A DNA stretch of 64,000 bases from JAPOXR01 sp963664715 (GCA_963664715.2 CAXXUY010000011.1:682001-746000), one strand, 5' to 3'. Counted from the stretch's first letter, positions 17,275-26,312 are shown. A program made the numbers and translations. The notes: generated from the letters alone by a model not told the origin.

Positions 17275-19134
17275 GTGAACAACAAAAGAGAATGTGCGAT
17301 AATTGATACCTGTGTGCTTCTTGATGATCCGGAAGTTGTTGTCCGAGCGGCACGGATTGGCTTTCCGATACTCACCAATATCATTGTTGAAGAAATCGAC
17401 CGCAACAAAATGAACTCCGATGATTTGGTTTCGAAGAATGCCAGATTGATCTTTCGCAAGATAAAGGATCAAACACCAAACACTCTAGATGCTTTGCCTT
17501 GCGGCAAGGCCCTCAAAGAGGGGGATACTCTACACAAGTATGAATTCGATAGCGCACCACTCTTCGTTCTCAGTCGGGATCGTTATCGTGCAAAAAAGCC
17601 TAATGATGCAAAGATCCGGGAGGTGGCGAAAGATTACGACCTTATTCTTGTGACGGAGGACGGAGGGAACAAGACCTTAGCAGATATCAATGGAATCCGC
17701 GCTGTAACATGGGCACCCGAGAAACAACGTGCACCGAAGATTCAACCTTTCAAAAGTGTATCTTCAGTTGTCGATTCGCAAAACCCTGACAAGCAACCGA
17801 GAACGATCCCAGCCGAAGGCGATTCCGTCAAGATTGGCCCGGATGGCCATTCGGTAAAGCTTGGATGCCAGATCGGTGCCGGGGGCGAAGGAATAGTCTT
17901 CGAAATTGTCGATGACAGCCGAGTGGCGAAGATATATCACCGAGAACGGCTAACAGCCAATCGGATCGCAAAACTCCAACTGATGGCATCCCGAGCGGTT
18001 TCCCAAAAGGGGCTCTGCTGGCCAGAGCAACTTGTTTATTCTTCAGACAAGTGTGCCGTTGGGTATGTCACCCAACGAGCATACGGCTTTCCTCTTCAGA
18101 AGTCTGTATTTGTCAAGCCGCTTCTTTTGCAGAGATTCCCAGTTTGGCAACGAAAGAACCTCGTTAATTTGTGTATCGCTTTTCTGGAGCATCTGCAGCA
18201 ATTGCACACTCTCAATGTCCTGTTGGGCGACATAAACCCACTGAATGTCTTAGTTGACGGCGATGGAAGCAATGTTTTCATAGTTGATGTCGACAGCTTC
18301 CAGGTAGAAGGCTATCCATGCCCCGTCGGAACCGTGAATTTTTCACCGCCCACGCTCCAGGATAAGGACTTCAAGACTACCCTAAGAAGTGTGGAAGACG
18401 AGCTTTTCGCGATAGCGACAATGTTGTTCATGATATTGCTCCCAGGCAAACCTCCTTACTCGCAGCAGGGAGGCGAGTCACAGAGGAAAAACATCATCGA
18501 AGCGAACTTTCCATATCCACTTGGCTCAGACCACGGAGGCAAGAATGTTTCACCTGGGCCCTGGAGGCACATTTGGAGCCATTTGCCTTACAGACTGAAA
18601 GAGCTGTTTCATAAGGCGTTCAGAGAGAATGAGCGTATCACCATTTCAGAGTGGTTAGGTGCCCTTCAGGCCTACAAGTACGATATCTCGAAGGGATATC
18701 TTTCAAACGACATTTTTCCAATGGGCTTCAAGGTGCCTAAGGGCCAAGGAGAACAGGTAACCTGTGCCCGTCAGGGCTGCGGACAGCCATTCGAGATGCA
18801 TCGCAACGAGGTCGCAGAATCAAACGCAAAGGGAAAGCCGCTCTATTGCCCAAAGTGCCGGCAAGCATTGGAACTTGAACGGCTTGCGAGACCTCAACGG
18901 CCACAAATTAAGGGAAACAGAACGACTGCAAGTTTCAGCGCGCGCTCGGCCAGGCCCACTAACCCACGAAACAAGAAAAAGCAGACCACTACCAGCAATG
19001 CTTGGTTGGGAGTGTTGGTTATAGTTGCCATTGTGGTGCTTGGCGCAATATTGGTTCTGGGTTGGCAGGCAATCGTGGGCATCCTGGTCGTGCTGGTGGT
19101 ATTGAGTCTCTTGCTAAGCATGGTTGCTAGATAA
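17275..19134 (+). CDS. PIN domain-protein kinase fusion with zinc ribbon and membrane tail
   Basis: About 619 residues. I chose the GTG at 17275 because AGGAG lies 9 nt upstream; the TTG at 17266 has no room for a ribosome site. Residues 5-145 form a PIN-type nuclease domain (AIIDTCVLLDDPEVV with Asp11, EEIDRN, DYDLILVTEDGGN). Residues about 195-450 form a protein kinase with a glycine-rich loop (IGAGGEGIVFEI), VAK lysine, catalytic loop GDINPLNVLVD and DVDSF in place of DFG. A Cys4 zinc ribbon (CARQGCGQ...CPKCRQ) and hydrophobic C-terminal helices follow. With VWA and PP2C genes downstream this is a TerY-P-type triad; the PIN fusion is the unusual part. Confidence 0.85.
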   Translation: MNNKRECAIIDTCVLLDDPEVVVRAARIGFPILTNIIVEEIDRNKMNSDDLVSKNARLIFRKIKDQTPNTLDALPCGKALKEGDTLHKYEFDSAPLFVLSRDRYRAKKPNDAKIREVAKDYDLILVTEDGGNKTLADINGIRAVTWAPEKQRAPKIQPFKSVSSVVDSQNPDKQPRTIPAEGDSVKIGPDGHSVKLGCQIGAGGEGIVFEIVDDSRVAKIYHRERLTANRIAKLQLMASRAVSQKGLCWPEQLVYSSDKCAVGYVTQRAYGFPLQKSVFVKPLLLQRFPVWQRKNLVNLCIAFLEHLQQLHTLNVLLGDINPLNVLVDGDGSNVFIVDVDSFQVEGYPCPVGTVNFSPPTLQDKDFKTTLRSVEDELFAIATMLFMILLPGKPPYSQQGGESQRKNIIEANFPYPLGSDHGGKNVSPGPWRHIWSHLPYRLKELFHKAFRENERITISEWLGALQAYKYDISKGYLSNDIFPMGFKVPKGQGEQVTCARQGCGQPFEMHRNEVAESNAKGKPLYCPKCRQALELERLARPQRPQIKGNRTTASFSARSARPTNPRNKKKQTTTSNAWLGVLVIVAIVVLGAILVLGWQAIVGILVVLVVLSLLLSMVAR

Positions 19135-19146
19135 AAGAGAGAAGAA

Positions 19147-19821
19147 ATGGCAAATGAACTGATCCTCCGCCAGGAGGAACTTGTGGAAAACCCCACTGCG
19201 CGGTTGCCCGTGTGTTTGGTATTGGACACGAGTGCTTCGATGACCGGTGAACCGATCAGCGAACTGCAAGAGGGTGTGAACATCTTCTTTCGTGAACTGC
19301 TCAATGATGAGGTTGCGAAATATTCTGCCGAAGTGGCAATTGTCACATTTGGCGGCAATGTCGATATGCCACTCGATTTTGCTTCGGTATCACGTCAGAC
19401 AATCCCGTCTCTGGTGGCTGGAGGTTGGACTCCCATGGGGGAAGCCGTTGAAACAGCCCTTGATCGACTTAGTGCACGCAAGGAAGAATACCAACGCGCC
19501 GGTGTCGATTACTATCAACCGTGGCTCGTGATCATGACGGACGGGGCACCCACGGACGACATCAGGGGAGCGAGCCAGCTGGTTGATAGACTTACAAAGG
19601 AGAGGAAATTGGTAGTGTTTGCGATCGGTGTTGGCGATGATGCTGACATGAAGAAGCTTGGCGTGCTGTCTGGTGGCCGCCCTCCAAGAAAGCTAAAGGG
19701 CTTGGAGTTTAACAAGTTCTTTTTGTGGCTTAGCGCATCAGTTTCACGCGTCTCTCAGTCAGTTCCTGGCAACAAGGTTGACCTAGACATGGAGAAATTG
19801 AAAGCATGGGCCAGCGTCTGA
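19147..19821 (+). CDS. TerY-like VWA domain protein
   Basis: A 224-residue single-domain VWA protein. The MIDAS motif D27-x-S29-x-S31 is in VCLVLDTSASMTGEPI; the second and third metal-binding parts are GGWTPMGEAV and WLVIMTDGAPTDD. This matches TerY-family VWA proteins, which pair with a kinase and a PP2C phosphatase in TerY-P triads. A GAGAAG site precedes the start, and its 3' end overlaps the phosphatase gene by 16 nt. It is probably the phosphorylated adaptor; that role is inference from the family. Confidence 0.9.
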   Translation: MANELILRQEELVENPTARLPVCLVLDTSASMTGEPISELQEGVNIFFRELLNDEVAKYSAEVAIVTFGGNVDMPLDFASVSRQTIPSLVAGGWTPMGEAVETALDRLSARKEEYQRAGVDYYQPWLVIMTDGAPTDDIRGASQLVDRLTKERKLVVFAIGVGDDADMKKLGVLSGGRPPRKLKGLEFNKFFLWLSASVSRVSQSVPGNKVDLDMEKLKAWASV

Positions 19822-20600
19822 GCAGAAGGCTGGCGTTCTACGCTGTAGCGGGGAGGAACAAGGGAAACGCACGAGGGGCGTGCCAAGATGCCGTCCTAGG
19901 AAAGAGCCTGCATGGCGTGTCCTGCATTGCGCTTGCCGATGGCGCTGGCTCCAGACGATTATCTGGCACAGGCGCACGAAGGACTGTGAAAATTGTTGTA
20001 GACCTTGTCGTAGACAACTTCAGTCAGATCTTCGAACAAGTGTCTCAAGGAGACGTAACTACACCAAGTAGATTTGTCTTGAACTCGATCACCAAGGAAC
20101 TAGGAGCGGAACGCTTCGCGCGGCGTGGCTGCTTGGAAGATTATGCCTGCACGTTGATCTTCGCGGCAACTGAACAAAATCAGTTACTGTTGGGTCATTT
20201 GGGTGATGGTATGGCTCTCTCGGTCGAGAACGGCGTCAGCGAAGTTTTGTCTTGGCCTGACAACGGAGAGTTCACCAACGAGACTTACTTTGTCACAGCC
20301 AATGACGCCGTTGAACATCTGCGTCTCTCCTCTGAGTTTCTTGAAGTGCCAAGATCCATCATGCTAGCTAGTGACGGCGCGGCAGTTAGCCTCTTGCGGC
20401 GTTCAGATCGCAAAGTTGCTCCAGCAGTAGCCAAGTTGTGCGAATGGGCTACTTCTCGATCTCGAAAAGAAACGAATTCCGTTCTCAAGACAAATCTCAA
20501 AGACATGTTCTGCAAGAAGACAATAGACGATTGCTCTATTGCGATTATGGCTGACCCACGGGCGCACATGTCGTTGGAAGATACAGAGATTTCTCACTGA
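19806..20600 (+). CDS. PP2C-family protein phosphatase
   Basis: A 264-residue PP2C-type Ser/Thr phosphatase. The N-terminal CQDA... and CIALADGAGSRRLSG match the first metal-binding Asp motif (D-G-x-G), LLLGHLGDGMALS the second, and MLASDGAAVSLL plus DDCSIAIMA the C-terminal Asp motifs. It completes the kinase/VWA/PP2C set and overlaps the VWA gene, so the three are one operon. It likely dephosphorylates targets of the PIN-kinase. Confidence 0.9.
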   Translation: MGQRLSRRLAFYAVAGRNKGNARGACQDAVLGKSLHGVSCIALADGAGSRRLSGTGARRTVKIVVDLVVDNFSQIFEQVSQGDVTTPSRFVLNSITKELGAERFARRGCLEDYACTLIFAATEQNQLLLGHLGDGMALSVENGVSEVLSWPDNGEFTNETYFVTANDAVEHLRLSSEFLEVPRSIMLASDGAAVSLLRRSDRKVAPAVAKLCEWATSRSRKETNSVLKTNLKDMFCKKTIDDCSIAIMADPRAHMSLEDTEISH

Positions 20601-20624
20601 TGATGGTGCCTTTCGGTCACTTTC

Positions 20625-20906
20625 ATGGGTACATATGCTAAACAGCGGGCGTCCAGACACAATCTACGAAGGACTGATACGTCAGGTCCGCAATGTAGCG
20701 CTGTCGCGGCAGAACTCACCGATCTTCCTTGGTCGAAGATGGCATCATCGCATGGCTTGTATGCTGGATTGCCCCAAGGACAAACAATTCGAGAACGATT
20801 TGTTTCGGAAAATTATGCCGGAATTTTCATTGAGTTTAAGAATGAAGATAGGGCCGCCAAAGCTTTTGAGTGGGAGCATTCTCTGTTTTCCGGAATGTTC
20901 GATTAA
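20625..20906 (+). CDS. Small hypothetical protein after the phosphatase
   Basis: A possible 93-residue product starting MGTYAKQRASRHNLRR; the C-terminal half (FVSENYAGIFIEFKNEDRAA) reads like real protein. No clear ribosome site and no family recognised. Another frame is also open here, so it may be a decayed or frameshifted fourth gene of the triad operon. Confidence 0.3.
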   Translation: MGTYAKQRASRHNLRRTDTSGPQCSAVAAELTDLPWSKMASSHGLYAGLPQGQTIRERFVSENYAGIFIEFKNEDRAAKAFEWEHSLFSGMFD

Positions 20907-21304
20907 CAGACGCCCGGAAAGCCTGAAGACGAATATCCCTGTTCCAGAATTGGACGGATTATCGTTCCCATTACCCGGATTCTAGGAAATCCGCGCCGAT
21001 CCGCCGACTCCGTGAAAACCCCCCTACACAGCGCCTGTCTCGTGAGCGAAACGCCGCCTGGATGACCTTTTGGGCCGCAAAACCCTTCCCCCTGCTCTAC
21101 GGGCAGGAAAACGGACTCTCCGGCGAAGCGCCGGAAACCGGGTGGTTTAGGGGAAATGCCAGAAATTTGCCCCGAGGTTTGTTGCTGGTTGTGCACATCA
21201 AAACTTGCTCTTCCGCCGTCCTGACTAATCTCATTGACCGAGGCGGCGGGCGCCGCAGATCGCTCTTCATGTGGAGAATCATACAATGATTCTACAATTC
21301 CACC
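20907..21304. other. Intergenic, convergent region
   Basis: About 400 bases between the rightward triad and the leftward DUF6338-type pair. No gene, RNA or obvious terminator was recognised. Confidence 0.4.
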
Positions 21305-21508
21305 TCAGTCCTTCTTCCCACCACTGCCTTGATTCGGTGGGTTAGAAGGAGGTCCAGCCGGCCTTCCCTGACCAGTGGTGGGTTGGTGCCCTCCCTGTGG
21401 GTGTGGGGCTGGCTTATAGCCGAACGTTCCGCCCTTGGGCTGATATCCCTTTACCAAGGGGCTGAGGTTTGGCGGGGAAGTTGGTTTGTCACTCTTGCTC
21501 ATTGTCAT
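21305..21508 (-). CDS. Small Pro/Gly-rich protein
   Basis: A 67-residue, hydrophilic, Pro/Gly/Lys-rich protein (SKSDKPTSPPNLSPLVKGYQ, GPPSNPPNQGSGGKKD), probably disordered. Its start overlaps the end of the DUF6338-like gene by 20 nt, implying coupled expression. I believe such proteins accompany this membrane family but cannot confirm it here. Function unknown. Confidence 0.6.
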   Translation of the reverse strand: MTMSKSDKPTSPPNLSPLVKGYQPKGGTFGYKPAPHPQGGHQPTTGQGRPAGPPSNPPNQGSGGKKD

Positions 21509-22115
21509 TCTCCTGTGAGGTATACGGCCAAAACTCTATCGACTGGATCTCGCCGGGGGTAATAAGAACATCGGTCTCGCCGCGCGGGGACCAGTTGTTC
21601 TCTCCATCGATATCATGAATCCATTGAATGTAGATATCGCGCTCTTCGGGGTCCGAGGACATGAAAGACTCCGGGCCGCAAAATCCAGCAAAGCGGGTAC
21701 CGTCCTTGAGAGTGACAAGAACCCATTCCTCTCCCATTCTTCCGAATTTCCAATCCCATGCGGTTGGTATGGCATGAACCGGGTTGAGGCCAAACCGTTG
21801 GAGCGCACGGCGAAACAGATTTTTCTGGACGTTTATTCCCAGCAAGAAGCCGAGAACTGCGGGACCTACAAAAATCAGAGCAAACCAGGCAAACGCATTG
21901 CCGAAGCTGGACTTATCTGTTGACAGAACAAGATTAACGAAGGGAGATACAAGGGCATAGTAGATGAGCGAGACTATACAATAGCTCAAGAATGCCGCCG
22001 AAGCGGGTGGATTACGTCCAGTTACAAACTGTGCCCGAACGAACAAGACAATGAGACCGGGAACGGCGAGACCCAAGATTGTGTAAAGATTGTCGAGGGT
22101 GTTCAGGTCCGGCAC
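21489..22115 (-). CDS. DUF6338-like membrane protein
   Basis: A 208-residue protein with three likely membrane helices in the first 110 residues (TILGLAVPGLIVLFV, FLSYCIVSLIYYALVSPFV, AFAWFALIFVGPAVLGFLLG). A soluble C-terminal domain follows with GEEWVLVTLKDGTRFAG and GETDVLITPGEIQSIEF, which resembles an SH3-like small beta-barrel and matches what I recall of DUF6338. The overlap with the small Pro/Gly-rich gene makes a two-gene unit. Function unknown. Confidence 0.65.
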   Translation of the reverse strand: MPDLNTLDNLYTILGLAVPGLIVLFVRAQFVTGRNPPASAAFLSYCIVSLIYYALVSPFVNLVLSTDKSSFGNAFAWFALIFVGPAVLGFLLGINVQKNLFRRALQRFGLNPVHAIPTAWDWKFGRMGEEWVLVTLKDGTRFAGFCGPESFMSSDPEERDIYIQWIHDIDGENNWSPRGETDVLITPGEIQSIEFWPYTSQENDNEQE

Positions 22116-22244
22116 AGATCAGAAGTTCCTTCTTGTCAGCGAAGATTGTGAACGGTGCGTGCCAGCCCATGTTGGCGTTATCGCATAGTTTGTTAGCTGG
22201 ATTACCCTAAGCTCGACTTTGTACATTTTTCGTAGATTTTGTCT

Positions 22245-22532
22245 TCAGGTCCAGGTCCAGAAGATGTCGGTATTTGCGATCTGATCGAGTGCTTCGTCGA
22301 GCGGGAGCACGAGGCCGCCCATGTCGCCGACATCTTTCCACCGGTTTTGCCAGGACCAGTAGTAAAGACGCATCCTGTCGCCTTGGCCTTCCGGTTTGAG
22401 CCGTGCGATCGGGGCCTGCGTGGCGGTCAGGGTGAGCGTATAGCCGCCCCGGCTCTTGCAGACGCTGACGCCGCCGCCATTCTGCCTGTCGAAGGCCTCT
22501 ATGCGCAGCAGAATGGGGTCGGGCTCGGTCAT
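22245..22532 (-). CDS. Hypothetical passenger protein of the IS701-type element
   Basis: A 95-residue protein (MTEPDPILLRIEAFDRQ to NTDIFWTWT) ending close to the left terminal repeat. Beta-rich, with many aromatic residues in LYYWSWQNRWKDVG. No family recognised. Because it lies inside the element, it travels with it. Confidence 0.5.
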   Translation of the reverse strand: MTEPDPILLRIEAFDRQNGGGVSVCKSRGGYTLTLTATQAPIARLKPEGQGDRMRLYYWSWQNRWKDVGDMGGLVLPLDEALDQIANTDIFWTWT

Positions 22533-22692
22533 GGGAGGGTGATGCTCGGGCGTGTCCCTTGGCGGCGGTTCCGGGATCCGATGTGTCGCATTCTCCGGCC
22601 CTTTCGTGCAAGCCTCTCCGTCCCTGGTCGTGCGTTGACATCATAGAGGGGGGATTCCATGGATTGGCCTTTGTTGCAACGGGAGCGGACCC

Positions 22693-23367
22693 ATGGGATT
22701 TTTCGGATCGAAGGCGACGCCCGGCCTGTGCCAGGCGCTGATTGCGCTGATGCCGCCGCACAGCGTCTATATCGAGAGCCATCTCGGTGGCGGTGCGCTG
22801 ATGAAGCGCAAGCCGCCGGCCGAGCGCTCGATCGGCATTGATCGCGATGTGCGGGCGCTCGAGGCCTTTGCCTGTGCGTATCCTGTCGAACGGGTGCATG
22901 GCTGCGCCCTTGATTTCCTGTCCTGCTTCCCGTTCCGGGGACCGGAACTGGTCTACAGCGATCCCCCCTATCTGCACGCCACCCGCCGCTCGAGGCGGCG
23001 CTACCGTTTCGACAGCACGGAGGCCGAGCATGTCGCACTTCTGGAACTGCTCGGGGCCCTGCCCTGCCGGGTGATGGTGTCGGGCCATCCCTCGGCGCTC
23101 TATGACGAGCAACTGGCCGGCTGGCGCCGCCTGTCGATGCAGGTCATGACCCAGGGCATCGTGCGCACCGAGGTGGTGTGGTTCAACTTCGCACCCGACC
23201 GGATGCACTGGGCGAGCTGTGCGGGCCGGAACTTCACCGACCGCCAGCGCATCAAGCGCAAGGCCGCCAACTGGGGCCGGCGCTACGAGGCGCTGCCGGC
23301 GGGCGAAAGGCTGGCGGTGCTGGCCGCCATCATGGCCGCCGAGGCCGAAGACCCGGTGAGGTCATGA
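22693..23367 (+). CDS. D12-class DNA adenine methylase passenger
   Basis: A 224-residue N6-adenine methyltransferase of the Dam/D12 class. The N-terminal GFFGSKATPGLCQALIALMP and YIESHLGGGALM match the SAM-binding FxG-like motif, and LVYSDPPYLHATRRS carries the catalytic DPPY. A C-terminal Arg/Lys-rich tail may touch DNA. GGGAG lies 8 nt before the ATG. Its stop overlaps the transposase start (ATGA), so both are translated from one message. It may methylate element ends to control transposition or protect the host; no partner endonuclease is present. Confidence 0.85.
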   Translation: MGFFGSKATPGLCQALIALMPPHSVYIESHLGGGALMKRKPPAERSIGIDRDVRALEAFACAYPVERVHGCALDFLSCFPFRGPELVYSDPPYLHATRRSRRRYRFDSTEAEHVALLELLGALPCRVMVSGHPSALYDEQLAGWRRLSMQVMTQGIVRTEVVWFNFAPDRMHWASCAGRNFTDRQRIKRKAANWGRRYEALPAGERLAVLAAIMAAEAEDPVRS

Positions 23368-24818
23368 CAGTTCCGGATCAACGGCTGCAGACCGGTATGG
23401 GCGATCCGGTTCCGGATGTCCTGCGCATCTGGCTCGAACCGTTTCGGGGCGCATTCACGGCCCCGACCTGGCGCCTCGTTCTCGTGCTGGTCATGGGGGC
23501 CCTGCTGGCGCCCGGCAAGCGGACCGTGTCCGCCTGCCTGCGCATCACCGGCCGGGCGATGGCCGCCAATTATGCCTCATATCACCAGGTCCTCAACCGG
23601 GCCCGCTGGAGACCCCGCGACCTCGCACGGCAACTCGCCCGCCAGCTGGTGGCAACACTGGTCGAAACCGGGGAACCGATCATCATCGGCCTGGATGACA
23701 CCATCGAGCGGCGCTGGGGAGCACAGATCCGCGCCCGCGGCATCTACCGCGACCCCGTGCGCTCCAGCCACGGCCATTTCGTCAAGACCAGCGGACTGCG
23801 CTGGCTCAGCTTCATGCTGCTGACGCCGCTGCCCTGGCTGCCGGGCATCAAGGCCCTGCCGGTCCTGACCCTGCTTGCCCCCTCGCAGCGATGGGCCGAG
23901 CAGGTGGGACGGCGCCACAAACCGCTCACCGACAGGGCCCGGCAGGGCATGCTGCTGATCCTGCGCTGGTTCCCGAAACGATCGATCATCTTCGTCGGTG
24001 ACAGCAGTTTCGGAACCCACGAACTCGCAGACGCCATCGGCCGGCACGCCAGCCTCATCAGCCGGCTGCGGCTCGACGCCAGCCTGTTCGCACCGCCAGA
24101 ACCGCGGGCCCCGGGCCAGATGGGCCGGCCCCGGCAGAAGGGACACCCCCTGCCCAAGCTGCGGACCCGTCTCGATGACCCCGCCGAACGCTGGACAGAA
24201 ATCACCCTCCCGCGCTGGTATGGAGGCCTGAAGGACAAGACACTCGAGAGCCTCTCCGGGCAGGCGCTCTGGTATCGGACCGGCACAAGACCCAAAGCCA
24301 TCCGATGGGTCCTGGTGCGGGACCCGGAAGGCCGCAGAGACCCCCAGGCCTTCTTCAGCACCGACACCGACATGGACCCGGCACGGATCATCGCCATCTT
24401 CGTGCGGCGCTGGCAGATCGAGGTCACCTTCCAGGACATGCGCGCCCATCTCGGTCTCGAGACCCAGCGGCAGTGGTCCGATGCCGCAATCGAACGGACC
24501 ACACCGGTGCTCCTCGAACTCTACAGCCTGGTCTGCCTGTGGGCCGGCGACATCCTCGCCAGGACACCGCAATCCTGTGCAGCCGCGTGGTACCCGAAAA
24601 CCAGCTTCACATTCTCCGACGCCATCGCCGCGGTGCGGACCCGGCTCTGGCTGGATGGCATTTTCCAACGCTCCGCATCAGACCGGGAACGGCACTTGAT
24701 CCTGCCGCCCGCAGATGCCGATCATGCCACCTGCGGCCTCCTGGCCGAACATCAAAGGCTCAAAGTCCCTCCGGAAAGGATCCAGCGCATGGTTGAAACA
24801 CTCTGCTTCGCAGCATAA
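23364..24818 (+). CDS. IS701-family transposase
   Basis: About 484 residues from the ATG overlapping the methylase stop. DDE-type core: GLDDTIERRWG, FVGDSSFGTHEL and VRRWQIEVTFQDMRAHLG, the D-D-E arrangement of IS701/IS4-like enzymes. Intact, ending 16 nt before the right inverted repeat. An alternative upstream start at 23178 would sit inside the methylase and lacks family similarity. Confidence 0.88.
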   Translation: MTVPDQRLQTGMGDPVPDVLRIWLEPFRGAFTAPTWRLVLVLVMGALLAPGKRTVSACLRITGRAMAANYASYHQVLNRARWRPRDLARQLARQLVATLVETGEPIIIGLDDTIERRWGAQIRARGIYRDPVRSSHGHFVKTSGLRWLSFMLLTPLPWLPGIKALPVLTLLAPSQRWAEQVGRRHKPLTDRARQGMLLILRWFPKRSIIFVGDSSFGTHELADAIGRHASLISRLRLDASLFAPPEPRAPGQMGRPRQKGHPLPKLRTRLDDPAERWTEITLPRWYGGLKDKTLESLSGQALWYRTGTRPKAIRWVLVRDPEGRRDPQAFFSTDTDMDPARIIAIFVRRWQIEVTFQDMRAHLGLETQRQWSDAAIERTTPVLLELYSLVCLWAGDILARTPQSCAAAWYPKTSFTFSDAIAAVRTRLWLDGIFQRSASDRERHLILPPADADHATCGLLAEHQRLKVPPERIQRMVETLCFAA

Positions 24819-24834
24819 TCGTGCAAAGTCGAGC

Positions 24835-25226
24835 TAAGAGTTTGACCGGAAAGTGAATGGCCTCGCGACAGCCAGGCAAACGTGGCATATCTTGGCAGTT
24901 TTGACAGTGACCGAGGATATCCACATGGCTTGGAACGAGACCACTCAGGAACAGTATAAGCGTCCATCCCATCAGCTTCGAGCCGCTTGGGCCGTATAGG
25001 TCGCCTGTTATGAGAATTACGCCGTACCAATCTTAGGAGACGCGAACAAGCCCGGTTCTGCGTTGCAAAATAGTGTGCTAGCCAGTTTCGTAATGACATA
25101 CACTTCGACATCTTGGGATAAGCCGGTACCAACTTCACTGCGGGATCCGCACACGTAGAATCCACCGGCGAACTGCATGAAGATCAGCGAACAGCTGTCA
25201 TGACAAACAATCACGGAAGTACAGAC
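24835..25226. other. Intergenic with an IS5-like remnant
   Basis: Between the IS701-type element and the SIR2 gene. The only coding trace is the short remnant listed at 24925-24999; otherwise no gene is supported. Confidence 0.4.
24925..24999 (+). pseudogene. Possible N-terminal remnant of an IS5-like transposase
   Basis: ATG followed by MAWNETTQEQYKRPSHQL and a stop after 24 residues. The opening resembles the N-terminus of some IS5-family transposases, but the match is short and by eye, so it could be chance. Confidence 0.35.
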
Positions 25227-26312
25227 ATGTCGACCGAAGCTTCAGCAATCGAGAAAACATATGGTCGCGATGTGTTCATACTCGGAGCAGGTTTCTCGAA
25301 GGCTATTGCCAACCGGATGCCAACAATGGAGGAACTCGGAGCGGAGGTGAAGGAAAGACTTGCAAAATTCACAACTCCCTCATCTGTGATCCCTGCTGCT
25401 TTTGGTAACAATATCGAGTTGTGGATGACTTACCTGTCGCAGCCACAACCTTGGTTAAGCCAATCCGATATCGACCTGCATCGCTCTCTTAGCGGTCGTA
25501 TTCGTCAATCCATTGTAGATGTCATCCAAGAGCGCATAGCGGAGGCTTCAGCAGCGGATGCGCCGGACTGGTTGCGACATCTGGTTTTGTCCTGGCTCCA
25601 ACGGGACGCTGTCGTCATCACTTTGAATTACGACACACTGGTCGAAAAGGCAGGCAGAGAATTGTGGGTATCCGAGAACAAGAGCGCCCTGCTTCCTGTG
25701 GACATCTACCCGCCCTACTTTGCCAATATCAGTTCCCGTTCGGGTGCTGCCCTCTGGGGCAGCGAGGCAGAACGGGATTTCCGGCTGATCAAACTGCATG
25801 GCTCGGTCAACTGGCATTATTCTGGTCGCGACGATTTCCACGGTGAAACAATTTTCTTTTCTGATGTCCCCGAATTTGGACCAGCAAAAGATGGAACCGC
25901 CCGCAATGCCACTAGCCGGAGATTACAAGACATGGCAGCGGACAAAGAGACACTGATCATTCCACCTGTTGCTGAGAAAACCGCCTACTTCAACAACGAA
26001 ACTGTCAAGGGACTCTGGAAGGCTGCGGCCGCAACGCTCAAAGATGCTACTGTGCTCTATATTGTTGGATACTCGCTGCCAGAATCTGATCTCGGCATGC
26101 GGTTCTTCCTCTCCGGAAATAGCCCTCCTGTGGATACTCCCGTCTATGTGGTGAACACGGATGTTGGGGTGCTTGAGCGCTACAAGCAGATCCTGCAACG
26201 GTCCGACATGCCAATCGATTACCTCGGATCTGACGATCCTGTCATCCGAATGGCTTGTGACTATGCGGAGGAGCGACAAATTGAATTGAACGCCAGCGTA
26301 GTAGTCAGCTAA
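25227..26312 (+). CDS. SIR2-family protein
   Basis: About 361 residues from the ATG at 25227, preceded by GGAAG at a good distance; the ATG at 25200 lacks one. NAD-binding motif GAGFSKA at residues 20-26, ITLNYDTLVEKA near 131-142 (the N-Y-D motif) and KLHGS with His191 as the probable catalytic base. This is the SIR2_2-like group of NADases and sensors found in antiphage systems such as DSR and Thoeris-like loci, not a classical deacetylase. First gene of a tight three-gene unit with a zinc-ribbon protein and a KAP ATPase, suggesting NAD depletion upon infection; that is inference. Confidence 0.85.
   Translation: MSTEASAIEKTYGRDVFILGAGFSKAIANRMPTMEELGAEVKERLAKFTTPSSVIPAAFGNNIELWMTYLSQPQPWLSQSDIDLHRSLSGRIRQSIVDVIQERIAEASAADAPDWLRHLVLSWLQRDAVVITLNYDTLVEKAGRELWVSENKSALLPVDIYPPYFANISSRSGAALWGSEAERDFRLIKLHGSVNWHYSGRDDFHGETIFFSDVPEFGPAKDGTARNATSRRLQDMAADKETLIIPPVAEKTAYFNNETVKGLWKAAAATLKDATVLYIVGYSLPESDLGMRFFLSGNSPPVDTPVYVVNTDVGVLERYKQILQRSDMPIDYLGSDDPVIRMACDYAEERQIELNASVVVS

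Larger units (their letters stand above)
22211..24834. mobile_element. IS701-type element carrying a DNA methylase
   Basis: About 2.6 kb with short terminal inverted repeats (GCTCGACTTTG at the left, CAAAGTCGAGC at the right). TAA flanks both ends, CTAA if one terminal base is shared, compatible with the YTAR target preference of IS701 elements. It holds a small minus-strand frame, a D12-class methylase and the transposase. The last two overlap by ATGA. Confidence 0.8.

Noticed and set aside
23577..24668. Minus-strand frame of 363 codons opposite the IS701-type transposase
   Set aside because: Antisense shadow of a recognised transposase.
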